The position numbers were made by a program, and so were the translations under genes. From Eimeria necatrix (lineage: Eukaryota; Apicomplexa; Conoidasida; Eucoccidiorida; Eimeriidae): DNA of 20,240 nucleotides. This document shows, one piece after another, positions 8,470 through 18,949 of the stretch. Numbering within the stretch: position 1 is the first letter of the stretch; the number at the start of each line of letters is the position of its first letter. The notes below the pieces were generated by a model, which ran no database searches, was not told where the DNA came from, and saw only the letters and a program-made list of their open reading frames with translations. The stretch is taken from the NCBI RefSeq assembly GCF_000499385.1, contig NW_013651711.1:1-20240 (forward strand), read 5' to 3'.

Positions 8470-9906
8470 ATGAGCGGGCTCTGCGCTCGACGTCTTTTCC
8501 GCAACGGGGGCTGCGCTCTTCTCGCTGCTTTCTTCATAGTTCAGCAGCCCGATGGTGGAGAATCTGTTTTCAATGACCTCACAGGGGCATCAGTAGAGTT
8601 GCCAGTACAGCCAACCCCACCGCAGCCACCGCTGCAGGGCGGGGCCTCGCCCTTTCCACAGCAACTGCTTGGCAAACACAGCTTCGTCCCACAAGCGGAA
8701 GGAACCACAACGACTGCAGGCCCTTCGCTCCCAACGCAGCAACCTGGGACGGCAGGATACGCGTCTGCATTCACTCAGTTCCTCGGCACTGCAACCCCTG
8801 CGGTGCCACCGACTCAACCACAGGCTCCAGCGGTACCAGCAGGGTTGCCGAGTCTTTACCAACCGCCGTTTTTGGACTTTTACGGCAGTCCAACAGCAAG
8901 TGCAGTAGGGGCAGTAGCGACAGCAGGAAACGCAGCAGGTTCGGCTGGAGGCGCAGCAGGACTAGCAGGTGGAAGCTGGCCCCCATTTGGTAGCCGCGCG
9001 CAGAATGCGCTTGCAGCAGGCTTGCCTGTACATACAGCAGAAGTGGGAGATGTGACGGGTGCAGCACCGGTGACAGACACCAGCGTTCCAGTTGGATTTC
9101 TTTCGAGTGCCAATGGCGTGTATAAAGTTCCTCGCTTTCCTTCTGGCGTCCAGTCTGTTAGTGAACCGAACGAGGAGGCAATTAAGAAGTGCATATTGCG
9201 AATCTCGGCGTCGCAGATGACGAGTGGATTCAGTGATACTTTGAAGTCTGGGGGTGTTCAGATAACAGGTAGTGCATACTCCCAGTTGCTGCGCCTAGTG
9301 GGCACCAGCTCGCCTCGCTACACTTCCAAATTGAGCGCCCCCATAGTGTTATTCCAGAGGGCCGTAGGGACACGAATCAGTTACGAGATTAGGGTGGCTG
9401 TTCCTCAGGGCTGTGTCCTACTTCCCAGCGACCCAAATTTGATGGGTCTGATCAGAAGAGAGGGCAAATATATTGTTGAAGCGGCGATACGGCTCCAACC
9501 CGACATGCTCGCGGAGTACACGTCCTCTGTGGCGGCAGTTCCAGCTGATGTCGTGGCGTTTGCGGCAGCGCTTGCTCCCAATTCGAATTTTCAGCCGTTG
9601 GGGCATTGCGTATATGTGGCTCATTTTACAACCAAGCCCGAGAATATCCAGCTATTTGCGTCGTATACTCAAGTCAAGGTTGTCGGTGTTACAGCGATGG
9701 GCATGGAAACGCTACAGCTGCAGATTCCCCTATCTTGTTTGCCGCAATCGCTGCACCGTACCGCATTGTGGTCCGTTGGACTGCACTCTGGGACTGCAGT
9801 AATTGTTGCTTTCAGCCCGCCGCCCAAGGCCGAGCCTGAGTGGTTTGTTGTGCGGACAACTGGTGACGAAGCAGCCTTCAGTCGCCTTACAGGATCACGT
9901 CCCTGA
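8470..9906 (+). CDS. Putative secreted protein of unknown function, 478 aa
   Basis: This is one long intronless frame with ATG in a favourable context (GCCAAGATGAGC). The N-terminus has a basic stretch (RR at 7-8) and a hydrophobic core (CALLAAFFIV, 15-24), which looks like a signal peptide. Residues about 45-210 are low-complexity, rich in P, Q, A, T and G, with an Ala/Gly tract at 144-168. From about 220 to 478 the composition becomes that of a globular domain, with four cysteines (231, 315, 380, 423) that could pair, and several beta-like hydrophobic strands. There is no transmembrane segment or GPI-type tail at the C-terminus, so it may be exported or stored in a secretory organelle. I do not recognise the family. 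The length of the frame and its domain-like composition make it a likely real gene. Confidence 0.8.
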   Translation: MSGLCARRLFRNGGCALLAAFFIVQQPDGGESVFNDLTGASVELPVQPTPPQPPLQGGASPFPQQLLGKHSFVPQAEGTTTTAGPSLPTQQPGTAGYASAFTQFLGTATPAVPPTQPQAPAVPAGLPSLYQPPFLDFYGSPTASAVGAVATAGNAAGSAGGAAGLAGGSWPPFGSRAQNALAAGLPVHTAEVGDVTGAAPVTDTSVPVGFLSSANGVYKVPRFPSGVQSVSEPNEEAIKKCILRISASQMTSGFSDTLKSGGVQITGSAYSQLLRLVGTSSPRYTSKLSAPIVLFQRAVGTRISYEIRVAVPQGCVLLPSDPNLMGLIRREGKYIVEAAIRLQPDMLAEYTSSVAAVPADVVAFAAALAPNSNFQPLGHCVYVAHFTTKPENIQLFASYTQVKVVGVTAMGMETLQLQIPLSCLPQSLHRTALWSVGLHSGTAVIVAFSPPPKAEPEWFVVRTTGDEAAFSRLTGSRP

Positions 9907-11993
9907 TGAATGCAGATTCGAGAATGGCTGCAAATGTCTCAGACATACTGTGGAGTTATCCGGGTCATAAGACATCATGAAGATGGTAGCGAGGTGCTGT
10001 GTAAGGCCCAACGGGACTTTGACGGATGGAAGCTGACGTTTACAGCGGTCACTGCGATGCAACTGCTGTAACAGTGCCGTACAGATGTTGATGCTTCGCA
10101 TGAGTACACGATGACGTAGATGTCTGCCGGTGCTGCCTGTCAAGGCCAGCGCCCAGCATGTGTGCGTGTATGCATGTTTGTCCGTCCGGTCACACGCACC
10201 TGCGCAACTGCATGGCACTTGACGTGAAGTTTTCACACGTCTGTGCTTTTCCGTTTCCCATGCATAAGTGCACATGCGTTTGCAGCTGTCATGGAGGCCG
10301 GATACACCTGCGTACACGTGCCAGATGCACATGTGAGTGTTAGAGTATTCGTGCAAGGGCGCTGGTGCATCGCGCACATCAATTCATCACACATATGCAT
10401 GCAACATGCAACATACGTGTTCATCTACATGTTCATCTGCAAACAGAGATTTTCACGTATTTGCATCTGCACGTGTGGATGTACTCACGAGTAGCGATTG
10501 TGGGAGCATACCTGCACTGTGAAAACTGTTTAGTGGCAATCCTTAGCCATTTTCGCATTTTTCAAGACATAACGGTACTATAGATGCCGTCGCTTGCGCA
10601 GTGTGATAAACAGAAGGTTCACTGAAAACACGTTGGAATGCTTTGCGGACAGATCTAACGGCAGCTGTAGTAATAGTGAGAAGGATGGCATGGCATGAAA
10701 ATATAGCAGGGCATGTTCTAGGCACCATCGTATAGTGACGTATAGTGAAGGAGATGGGCAGGTAGAAGAATGCAGACACGCGATGCGAGGTCTGCACTGC
10801 CTACGCGTAAACTCGTCGCTCTATTTGGGGACGCATGAGTTATCAAAGTGACCTGTGGGGTCCCAGTACTCGAGTGCCTGTTTTGTCAGGATGGGCATTC
10901 GTTCACAGGTTGGGTGGTGTATAGATTGAAGGATAGACCGTAGGAAAGAAAACTTGGAGGGAGGATGGTAGTTACTACCTGCGGTGATTAGGCTCAGTAA
11001 CATAAAAGCAGGCGGGACGTGGAGTCATGTCGTTCGGAGTTGGCACGCTAATGGGGAGAATGGGATAGCACGCTTCTATGTGAATATGGATCTCTTCACT
11101 TGGTGGGGGGTGGCAGTGACCTCGCTCCATAGGGCACATTAGCGGGACTCTGATGCAGTGCCTTACTTTAGACCGAATCTTCCTTAAAGAATTGCTGACG
11201 GTGCTCAGAAGCATCTATTGGAGTACACCAGGGAGCAAGGCGAGAGGAGCAGCTATCGCAGCGTATGTCACATTTTCAACACCGAATCTTAGACGGTAGG
11301 ATCTATTCACAGTCCACGAGAAGTTTTGCCACTGCAAGATGCTTCGGTTTCTCAAGCGTTCTTTATTCGCGCTCTCATTGGCGTGCCCACCTAGATACTG
11401 TTGAGCTTCTTAATATTTTGCATAATATTTTGGTAATAAATATTGGGCGGAATAGAACGGCTAAGCATTCGCTCGAATATTAAAGTTTATGCGGTTCTCT
11501 CGTTCGCATCGCCACAGCTGCAGCCCCCACGGAGTCAATGAACGAGGCTGATTAATTACAGCACGTGCGGGTTTTTCATGAGCAGCTTTACCGAAGTACA
11601 CATATGTAGCCAAGACTAAATGATTTTGAGTCGCCGGAAGCCCCTCCTCTACATGTCCGACAAAAGCAAAACACCGAAAACTAAGGGGCCGCAGCATATC
11701 AGCCTCATGTGATATGCAGCCTGGAGGGCGTAGGTTTTTATCACATTCATGCTCCTCTCTCGTCAAAATTAGCATTTCGTGTTAATCTTCCGTCACGTAG
11801 GCCTCTGCAAGTGGTGATGTGGGCCCCTGTGGCATGCCGATATTGCAACAGGACCCAATTGGCGAGCTTGCCATAACGAGAACAAGGAAGCGGGATATTG
11901 GGGCGTATTTTGATCCATCCCTCCCGATAGGACCACCTGCCCCGATATTACCCCCACAAAGGATCATATTTCTTCCGGTTATCCAGTTGTCCG
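9907..11993. other. Intergenic region between secreted-protein and acetyltransferase genes
   Basis: Apart from the TGCATG-rich tract described separately, I see nothing definite. A minus-strand frame at 11461-11775 starts with ATG but has no recognisable motif. The last few hundred bases probably include the promoter, and perhaps a 5' untranslated exon, of the acetyltransferase gene. Confidence 0.4.
10150..10480. repeat. Alternating purine-pyrimidine tract rich in TGCATG, GTGCAC and CACGTG words
   Basis: The tract contains many 6-8 base words such as TGCATG, ATGCAT, GTGCACAT, ACACGTG and ACATATGCATGC, with no fixed period. Alternating purines and pyrimidines of this kind can adopt Z-form DNA. 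GCATGC-type motifs are also known upstream elements in coccidian promoters. A similar tract lies at about 15040-15180. Confidence 0.55.
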
Positions 11994-14386
11994 ATGCCCA
12001 CAAAAGAAGAGGGGGGGCCCGTGTTTGGGCACGAGGAGGGAGGCCAGGCTCACTCTGCCCAGAGTGCTGGTATGGCCGTTGTTCAATGCGACAGCAGCAG
12101 CAATGCCAGCGGGAATAGTAGCAGCAGCAGCAATGCAAGCGGGAATAGCAGCAACAGCAGTTCTGCGCGCGATGGAGAAACGCAAGCCAACGCGAAACGT
12201 GGCATCACTGGTTGCGCGAGTGAACCTGTGCTCTGGCGCTCTGCAGTTCAACATCAAGGCCGTCAGAAGCAGCAAGAGAGACATAAGGAGGCACAGGAAC
12301 ACCAGCTGCTCGACTCCGACGGAAAGCAACGACCCCGACGCCGCAGCAGCAGCTGCCAATCTACCCGTCTGGAGGCACCAGATGAGACTGTCGCCCTAAG
12401 GGAGGCCTGCGCCAGTGATGCTCCTTTAGTTAGAGCATTGATGAAGTCACACTTACGATCTCTGATTCTCCCAGCCGTATTTTACTGGCTATGCCGCCAT
12501 GCGCAGGACTTCGGGAGCTTTTTGGTCATTTGTTGTTGCTTTGTACACCTCGACAAAATGCTTATCAGTCTCTGCTGTTTCTTGATGCTGCTCTTAATTC
12601 GAGTCGTGCTGGAATTAGAGCAATATGCGGCACGAGGGTGCCCTGACTTGGCAGAGTTTGACCGTCACTATTTGCAAGCGGAGCGGAACAGATTCTGGGT
12701 AGCTGAGGTGAGAAACAAGTGGAAGTCCACATTTCAAGCTCGTACAGAGTCGCTCCTATTAAGTTGTATCTATGCTGGTAGCTGGTGATGACGTATCAAG
12801 CAGTGTAGGTGTGCTGGTCTTTACCTAGAGATGGGCACAGATGAAGGTGACAGCGGGGAAATCGCTTGAGACTGGTGAAAGTTTCCCCATTATCACAGTC
12901 TCCAGATGCTGAGGGGATGAAAGGCAGTCATTTGCGACATTTCGTTATTTTGGGGTGGGGAAAGTATTCCGCTGATGCAGGACAACGGGAAGTATTTTGG
13001 GGTTTCCTTCATGGGGAAGTAAATAGTCGTGCCAAGGGCGTGAACGCACGCATATTTCCTTAACTTCTGTGCACTCGCAGCATGTGGACACACAGGAACT
13101 TCGAGAAATGTGTGTGTGTGTGTGTGCGTGTGTTTGTGTGTGCGTGCGTGTCTCTCCAGAAAAAGCATCCGGCTGGCACTCAAATTGTCGGCTGCATCGG
13201 GTTCATCATTCATCCGTCCAATCTGCAAGAGGGGCAGCTGGTGAGGAACTCAAATAGAATGGCAGGCTAGAAACTACGTACTCGAAGGGAAAGCCAGATC
13301 CCCAGAGGGACAGCAGCCGGAGAGACAGATACGTGAGGCCGGCAGATAGGAACAGGAAGAGGCATAAAGGCAGCAGCGAATATGCAATTTCACTTTGGAG
13401 TCTTTTTAGTCCGAGGGGAAAGAATTCATTTTCCTTGTGTTAGAAATGTATCTACTTGCTAATTGGGTTCTTCTTCTACGAGCTCAGCCCGAATTTCTAA
13501 ATGTAGCCTTTTGATGCTCAAATGAGAGCTCGTGAGCCACGAATGCTTTTGTGTTTATCGAGAATTTAATGCCCACAGAAAACATTGCTGGGAATACCGT
13601 AAGGTTGTTTCCGATTCATTTGATACCATGCAAACCCTTCATGGAGAAGTCGGGGCTCTGTACGTGTGTGGCATCGATGTCTTGCAGGTGCGTCTCGTTG
13701 TTTCTCCGGGGTCACGAGGTGCTGGTGTGGGCTCTCGACTATTATCTTCGGCGGTGGGCTTTGCCGCAAGCTGTCGCTGTCGTTCTATCGAAGTCTTTGC
13801 AAATTCTTTGAATGCTAGCAGCGCCAGCTTCTTCAGAAATAGACAGTTCGAACTCGTCCAGGTCGTCAGGAGGAATCTCATGAGAGGTGAGCCCCCAGTT
13901 AATCTTCATTCATCTCACCACTCATCTGCACGGCATCGCGTATGTTTGTTTTTATGGTGATGCTGGTGCCTTCTCCACGCTATCCGTAGCTCTGTGGCTT
14001 TTGGCATAGCTTTTCATGACCCTGGCAAAGCTCTTTGTCAAGGGAACGCTCCTAAAAGGGTTGCTCAAGCTCCTTGCGAGCACAAAAGATGGTCCAGATC
14101 TGCTGTCGCCAACTTGTACATGCCCTGATGCCTGACTTTCCGTCCTTAACTGTATTCTTCTCGTTTTGTAACGCATTTGCATTTGTGTGAATTTGGTTGT
14201 TTTTCTGTGCCAAATTTTATTTCCAAGTGTATTTTGTACTCCGAGTGTTCGCGGCTGGATGTACAGTTCACCACTTGTGTGTGTTCAGGCGACCTTCTTC
14301 GGTGGAGGATGACCCTTGATTGCGATGGGCGAACGGTTGAGCCAAAGACGGACACTTCGTCTATTGATGATTTGCAGTCTGAATAG
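11994..14386 (+). CDS. NAT8-like GNAT N-acetyltransferase, four exons
   Basis: Four exons join in frame to 363 residues: 11994-12707, 13160-13240, 13688-13886 and 14289-14386. The introns (452, 447 and 402 bp) all begin GTGAG and end AG, with phases 0, 0 and 1. The N-terminal 130 residues are low-complexity, with a serine-rich run at 33-58. The GNAT fold starts at VALREACASDAPLVRALM (133-150). A hydrophobic stretch (about 172-206) interrupts the early fold, as in NAT8-type acetyltransferases anchored in the ER membrane. Next come FWVAE, then QIVGCIGF on exon 2, and on exon 3 VRLVVSP with the acetyl-CoA loop RGAGVG (275-280; pattern RxxGxG). The block IEVFANSLNASSASFFRNRQF is the final strand-helix unit. 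It likely transfers acetyl groups to lysine or small amines; the substrate is unknown. The start could instead be ATG 12072, which has a better context, or lie in an upstream exon. Confidence 0.82.
12092..12160 (+). repeat. AGC-rich imperfect repeat coding for Ser/Asn/Gly run
   Basis: Two units of 27 and 30 bases (AGC runs, then AATGCMAGCGGGAATAG) are followed by a partial third. In the frame of the acetyltransferase they code for SSSNASGNSS-type repeats. Unit length differs by one AGC, consistent with replication slippage. AGC-coded amino-acid runs are a hallmark of Eimeria genomes. Confidence 0.75.
13109..13150 (+). repeat. (TG)n microsatellite at the 3' end of intron 1
   Basis: A 42-base run of TG with occasional CG and TT ends nine bases before exon 2. 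It is followed by TCTCTCCAG, the splice acceptor. The run takes the place of most of the usual pyrimidine tract. Confidence 0.85.
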
Positions 14387-15161
14387 CTATGTTGCTCAAC
14401 TTGCGATGCTAGCGGTGCATGTGTCAGTGTAAAGTGCGGATCATGAGACTGGAGAGCAAACATTACGTGAAGTCCGTGAACTCACAGCGGTTGTGTCTTG
14501 AAATTTCCAGGGAGATTCCCTGGGAATCATTGCCAGCCCACCACTGCCGAAACTGCTGAAGCAGTTTGCCTGCGGCTGTGGGTCGCGCATCAGCAGCTTC
14601 TGTTGTTTCTGCATGCATAGGGGGACATGACCAGGAAGGCCTCTTGGAGCTAGGAGTAGGCCTTGCCTTTTTTTTTGCGGCGGAGACGAGTGTTACCGCT
14701 GCAGCTTTTGCTCGCTATTTGCTCTGGAGCGTTCCAGAATTGGTAGTACGTGGCAGTACGTGGACACGCCGCCCCGGAGGAGTCCCCTCGAGGCCATCAG
14801 GCACATGAGAAGAATGGGTGAAGGTTCACGTGGCAGGAGCTACCCCATGAGCTGCTTGGATTGGAAAAAGCGTATCCACCCGAGGAAAGGTTTGCATGAC
14901 AAATGCTAATGGCTTCTCGCGTGCTGCTGCAACACCGAGAACAATGCACGCGAGGGGAGGCTTTTGTCCTGGTTATTCGCTGCATCGAATCATGCAATGC
15001 GCGCAATCCATACGCATCTCTGTTATCTGTGTCGAATATTCATGTGCATTTGGGCAGTTGTGTTCTTGATGTGCATGCACGTGTATGTTTGTATTTGTGA
15101 ACATGCATAAAGAGCAATCTACGTGCACATGTGCATGTGCACGTGTGCGTATTCTCTGCTT
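14387..15161. other. 3' flank of the acetyltransferase gene, no gene recognised
   Basis: This should hold the 3' untranslated region and terminator of the acetyltransferase transcript. I found no motif-bearing frame. Its end overlaps the second TGCATG-rich tract. Confidence 0.4.
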
Positions 15162-15180
15162 TTACACGTATGCCAACGGT
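15040..15180. repeat. Second TGCATG/CACGTG-rich alternating tract
   Basis: Words such as GTGCATGCACGTG, ACATGCATAAAG and GTGCACATGTGCATGTGCACGTG dominate. One 23-base part (from about 15123) is almost self-complementary. The tract resembles the one at 10150-10480, which also contains CATGCATAAG. Confidence 0.55.
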
Positions 15181-15668
15181 TGTGCTTCCATTTGTACAGA
15201 AACATTCACGTTCATAGCTGCAATATCATCCTGTGCATCTGTGTCGCCCCCGTCGTCCCCTGAAAACGCTCCTGCAGCAACGGCGCAACGGTTGGAATCG
15301 TTGCAGCCAAGGGGGGCTGTCCTTCGCAATGTGGCGTATAGACTGCTTACAAACGCTGCAGATGCATATTTTTTAAAGTTCATTAGTAGTATATCATCGC
15401 ATTTTAATGCATAAATGTAACATGCCTGCGAGGACGGCAAAACTAAAGGTTGGAATTCACTGAAGGAAGTAGTTCCCAACGCATAGGTCTCGCCACTGGC
15501 TTTCCCAGCTATCTTTGCAATATCGGGATAAAGGACCTCCAGGTGAACATTTACGTTAAGGCTGATAAGGTAGTTGTTGCTAATAGGCTCAGCTAGCCAC
15601 TGCGACTCACCGGTATTCAACGCGAAACTGGTCTTTACATGCGTTAGCTCGAAGAATGGTAGAGTCGT
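15162..15668 (-). CDS. Possible coding segment, unrecognised (likely terminal exon if real)
   Basis: On the minus strand the frame is open from 15668 to the TAA at 15162-15164, about 168 codons, without a convincing ATG at its start. The protein is balanced in composition, with NNYLISLNVNVHLEV early and an echo, AAMNVNVSVQMEA, near the C-terminus, plus an acidic SGDDGGDTDAQDD stretch. If real, it would be the last exon of a gene whose earlier exons lie above 15600. A minus-strand ATG frame at 15807-15607 with a hydrophobic N-terminal stretch (LALLSSFCILWACLAC) is a candidate first exon, but I could not find splice sites that join the two in frame. It may be chance. Confidence 0.3.
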   Translation of the reverse strand, partial: TTLPFFELTHVKTSFALNTGESQWLAEPISNNYLISLNVNVHLEVLYPDIAKIAGKASGETYALGTTSFSEFQPLVLPSSQACYIYALKCDDILLMNFKKYASAAFVSSLYATLRRTAPLGCNDSNRCAVAAGAFSGDDGGDTDAQDDIAAMNVNVSVQMEAQPLAYV

Positions 15669-15916
15669 CTATTCTACTTGTCTGCACTCTTGCGATCATG
15701 GAACGTTTATCGTACCTACAGGCAAGACAGGCCCAGAGGATACAAAAGGAAGACAGTAAAGCAAGCCTCGGCTCATTGTAGTGGGCCTCTAGGGAAGAGA
15801 CAGTCATTTGAGAAATCAGTCTACTATGTCTTTGCCACCGCCACCACGAAGAGCGAGCGTAACTAAACCAGCTTTTGCAAATGTGTGAGCTGTATTGCTG
15901 CCAACTAGCGATTTTT

Positions 15917-16006
15917 GAAGCTCACAGCTATGTACAGGCGCAAACAGCAACGAGTGAACGAGAAGTTCACAGCTATGCACGGGCGTAAACAGCAGCCAGT
16001 GAACAG
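15917..16006. repeat. 45-bp tandem repeat, two units
   Basis: Units 15917-15961 and 15962-16006 share GAAGYTCACAGCTATGYAC at their start and differ at about 8 of 45 positions. No function is evident. Confidence 0.8.
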
Positions 16007-18949
16007 GTGAAGTGCATGCGAGAAGAACAAAATATGGCGCAGGTCACGTATATCTTTTCCGGACCAACTTAAAGGCCTAGTTGGTGGGAGCATTAGGGCC
16101 AATATACCTGAAAGCGGTTAAAGAGCTTTACCTTTGTCAAAGGCGAAAATGACGCGCAAGGATTTCTAATAGACAAAATAGTGGAGTACGTCTTTTAAAT
16201 GAGATCCTTAGAGGGCAAGGGAGCACGGTTCTACTACTCCTACGATGAAAAGACGCGTCCACTAGGCGGATCTGTCGTGCTCTTCACAATCCGTATCAGT
16301 TTTGCAGGAGACGTTCGTGCGTAAAAGGCTCAAGATTCAGGACTCTGTGATTTTTGCTGCAAGTTTGCAACGATTCTCTCCAAGCAACGTTTTTTCCGTT
16401 CGATTTCGTGTACATTTACTAATGCCAGGTAAGTCCCAAACGTTTTCTATTACGGCGAAATTCTGCTCTAACTGTCCATAGGAAGTCTTCGGTGAGGGTT
16501 CGTATCTTGCGCTTTTATTCTTTGCATTGGGCTTAGCGTGCAACAGACCTTTGACTTCACCGTGTAGTGCTCAGCCCTCCTATGATGCTGGGCAATGGTT
16601 AGAAAGTGGCGAGATAAATGAACGAAGAAGAATCAAGTAACATACAGAAAGCCTGCTTGTGTTGTGCCGTGCTGCACAGTTCGTGCCTCACTCTTCCAGA
16701 CTCCTTCTGCTGGGGCTCGCCACACTCTTAGGATTGCGCCCCAAAAGAATTCGGAGAAGCAGCGCCTGTGGCGAGCTGCGCATCTTCTCTGCGTCGCGGG
16801 AAGTGCCTCAGGCTTTGCGGGCGTCCTTCAAATTGAAGGGCATACGCCTAGCAATTCAGCGTTTCTGGACGTCGAGTTTGGAAGCCCTTAGAACGCCAGC
16901 CATTCAACTTATGTAAACTCCCGCGGCAGGGCAAACATAGGCGTAATCACGTGTTGAGGAGCACCTCACATATCTTAAGGCATTTCCCGCTTCGCGTTGT
17001 ACACGAGCTAGCTTCCAGCAAAGATATTTGCGCTCTCGCGTCGCGCTTCCACAAGCATTTTTGCATATGTCTCTATGTAGTGTACTACAGGTTGTGCGGG
17101 TGTTTATCGCAGATTACAGTGTCAACAGTGGTCCTGCCAGCTGGTCCTAACGGTGTGACACGCGAATTATTGTAGTGAAGGCTGACCTGTGGCTGTCGAA
17201 GATATCCTCCAGCGCAGCAAGGTCGGGTTACCCCCGACCTTTGTACTGCTCGAGTGCGCTGAAGCGCCGTTTGCATTATCTCATATCAAGTGTCCTTTTT
17301 CAAAGGATAAGACGCTAGCCTTTATTTACTGATTTTGGCGGTTTTTTTTTCGGAGCAGCCTGCAATTAGGGTCCCGCCAGCATAGCAAGCGCCGAACCCA
17401 CGAATGACTTCCCAAAGATTGGCACTAGCGGCAGTGATCCCCCCCAGCTCCAAACTTCACAAAAACAGGTTTCACAGTACCTCTGAAAGGCGGCGAATAG
17501 CAAAGTTCACAACTTCAACTATGATGGCCGTACCGTCAGACCCCAGTGATTCTTCTCTAGGCGCTGCAGTTTGGTGCCTACCGCAGCTACCATGCACCAC
17601 GAGCATCTGCAATGAACGGGTGCTCAGCAAACTTCGACGGGACCATTAGGGTTCCAGGAGCCACTAGATGTGTATTCCGACTGCTCATTGCTGAATGACA
17701 GGCGCCTAAGGCTAAAAAACTGAAAAACGGCAGCCCTACGTCGAAAACGGTAGGCAAAAACTGGGTTTAAAAGAGGTTCCAGAGAAACAGATGGGGAGTG
17801 CAACCAGCGAATGACTTGCGAAATCCCCGATACGTCGGCTCTTACTAGGGAGTTTTGCAGGAATGCGCCTTGATGCAGCAATGCACAAGAAACTGGAGCT
17901 TTTTCATGTCCCAACATTACTGTTAGGAGTGCAGTCCAGTATCATCTTCGTTGTTTGCACTCTGAGTGCACGTCCCTGGGTTTTCAACACCTACATCTCA
18001 CCGTGGGAGGCCCCCGTCAGTGTATTATAAAATTGCCTCTATGCGAAGGCCTCTGGCCTCCTGTCGATTTGTTCAGTGATGCACGTGCCAGTCTCTACAG
18101 GATATGATCAAGAAGCATCGCCTCGAGGGTCTGCTAATGGCGCACCGCTCAACAGTCAAGTTCGCGCTCGCGCTGAAAAGGCGTTGCTAGGACACAGTGG
18201 TCAAATATCACGAATGCGTAAACTTTTCCAATAGCTGAGGTATTGCAGTCTCCTGTTCCTCCGTAAATGCAGCAAGCCGCTAGATCCAAGATTCTTGCTC
18301 AGAAAACTGTTTCTCACCCATAGAAGTGATGGCGAAATCAATTCCAGATGACGGAGTAGCTGCAGTTAAAAGTGGCGGGCTTTGTTCGTCGGTTTCCTTC
18401 CGCCACAAGGCCGGAGGCAAAAGCCATTACTCAGATTGCACAGGACCCTGGAAGCTACGGGTTCTGCATGGCGAAATCACTGCTCTCTTACAGATACAGT
18501 GACCTGGCTTAAGTTATCCCCGAGAAGATTAGAATGCGCCACCCAACGAATTCGGAAGCGTTTCCACTTTATTCGGCGCAGGACTCTCTTGCTGCTGACT
18601 GATGACCTGCATTAACCAAGGCGCTCTATAGGGACCGTCAAACATTTGATAAAAGCTAGTCGTGGCAACAAGCCAAGGAAGATGTAAGGGGTCTATCTCT
18701 GATTTCGTGCTCACAAGTCACGGTAGCCCTTGTAATGCCGAGTGTTCATGGCTCGCTTGTAACTGCTCGCAGAAAGTAAGCACCAGGCACAGTACGTGAC
18801 ACTGTCTCTAAGCATCTTTAAAACATCCCAGAGTCCAGCAAAGAAGACAATAAACTCAAAAACAATAATTTTATTCGCTTTGCTGTGCTAATTGGCACTT
18901 GGGTAAAATAAATATGCCCTCTGCTTGCACTTTCTAGCATTCCAGAAAT
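16007..18949. other. Long stretch without a recognised gene
   Basis: Only short frames occur. The longest minus-strand ATG frame (17624-17917, 97 residues) has no motif I know. A cluster of small inverted repeats near 17219-17307, followed by T9 at 17342-17350, is the only structured signal. The last few bases before 18950 include GAAAT (18945-18949), which could be one copy of the target-site duplication of the next element. Confidence 0.4.
17219..17307. other. Cluster of short hairpins
   Basis: AAGGTCGGG (17219-17227) pairs with CCCGACCTT (17233-17241) as a perfect 9-bp stem with a 5-base loop. A GCGC-TGAA-GCGC hairpin lies at about 17256-17267, and TCCTTT/AAAGGA at 17293-17307. A run of nine T follows at 17342-17350. 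I could not match it to a known RNA. Confidence 0.3.

Noticed and set aside
11461..11775. Minus-strand ATG frame of 104 codons
   Set aside because: No motif, no clear gene context and ordinary length for chance in this composition.
11819..12118. Plus-strand frame overlapping the acetyltransferase start in another frame
   Set aside because: It is proline-rich by composition, ends within the AGC repeat and competes with the better supported exon 1.
14566..14808. Alanine-rich plus-strand frame after the acetyltransferase gene
   Set aside because: Short, without an ATG at its start and without a motif. The acetyltransferase frame already ends cleanly at 14386.
17075..17088. TGTAGTGTACTACA, resembling the LTR start joined to the LTR end
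   Set aside because: Fourteen bases only, with no duplication on either side and no internal LTR sequence; probably chance.
17624..17917. Minus-strand ATG frame of 97 codons
   Set aside because: No recognisable domain or neighbour support, and chance open frames of this size occur throughout the window.
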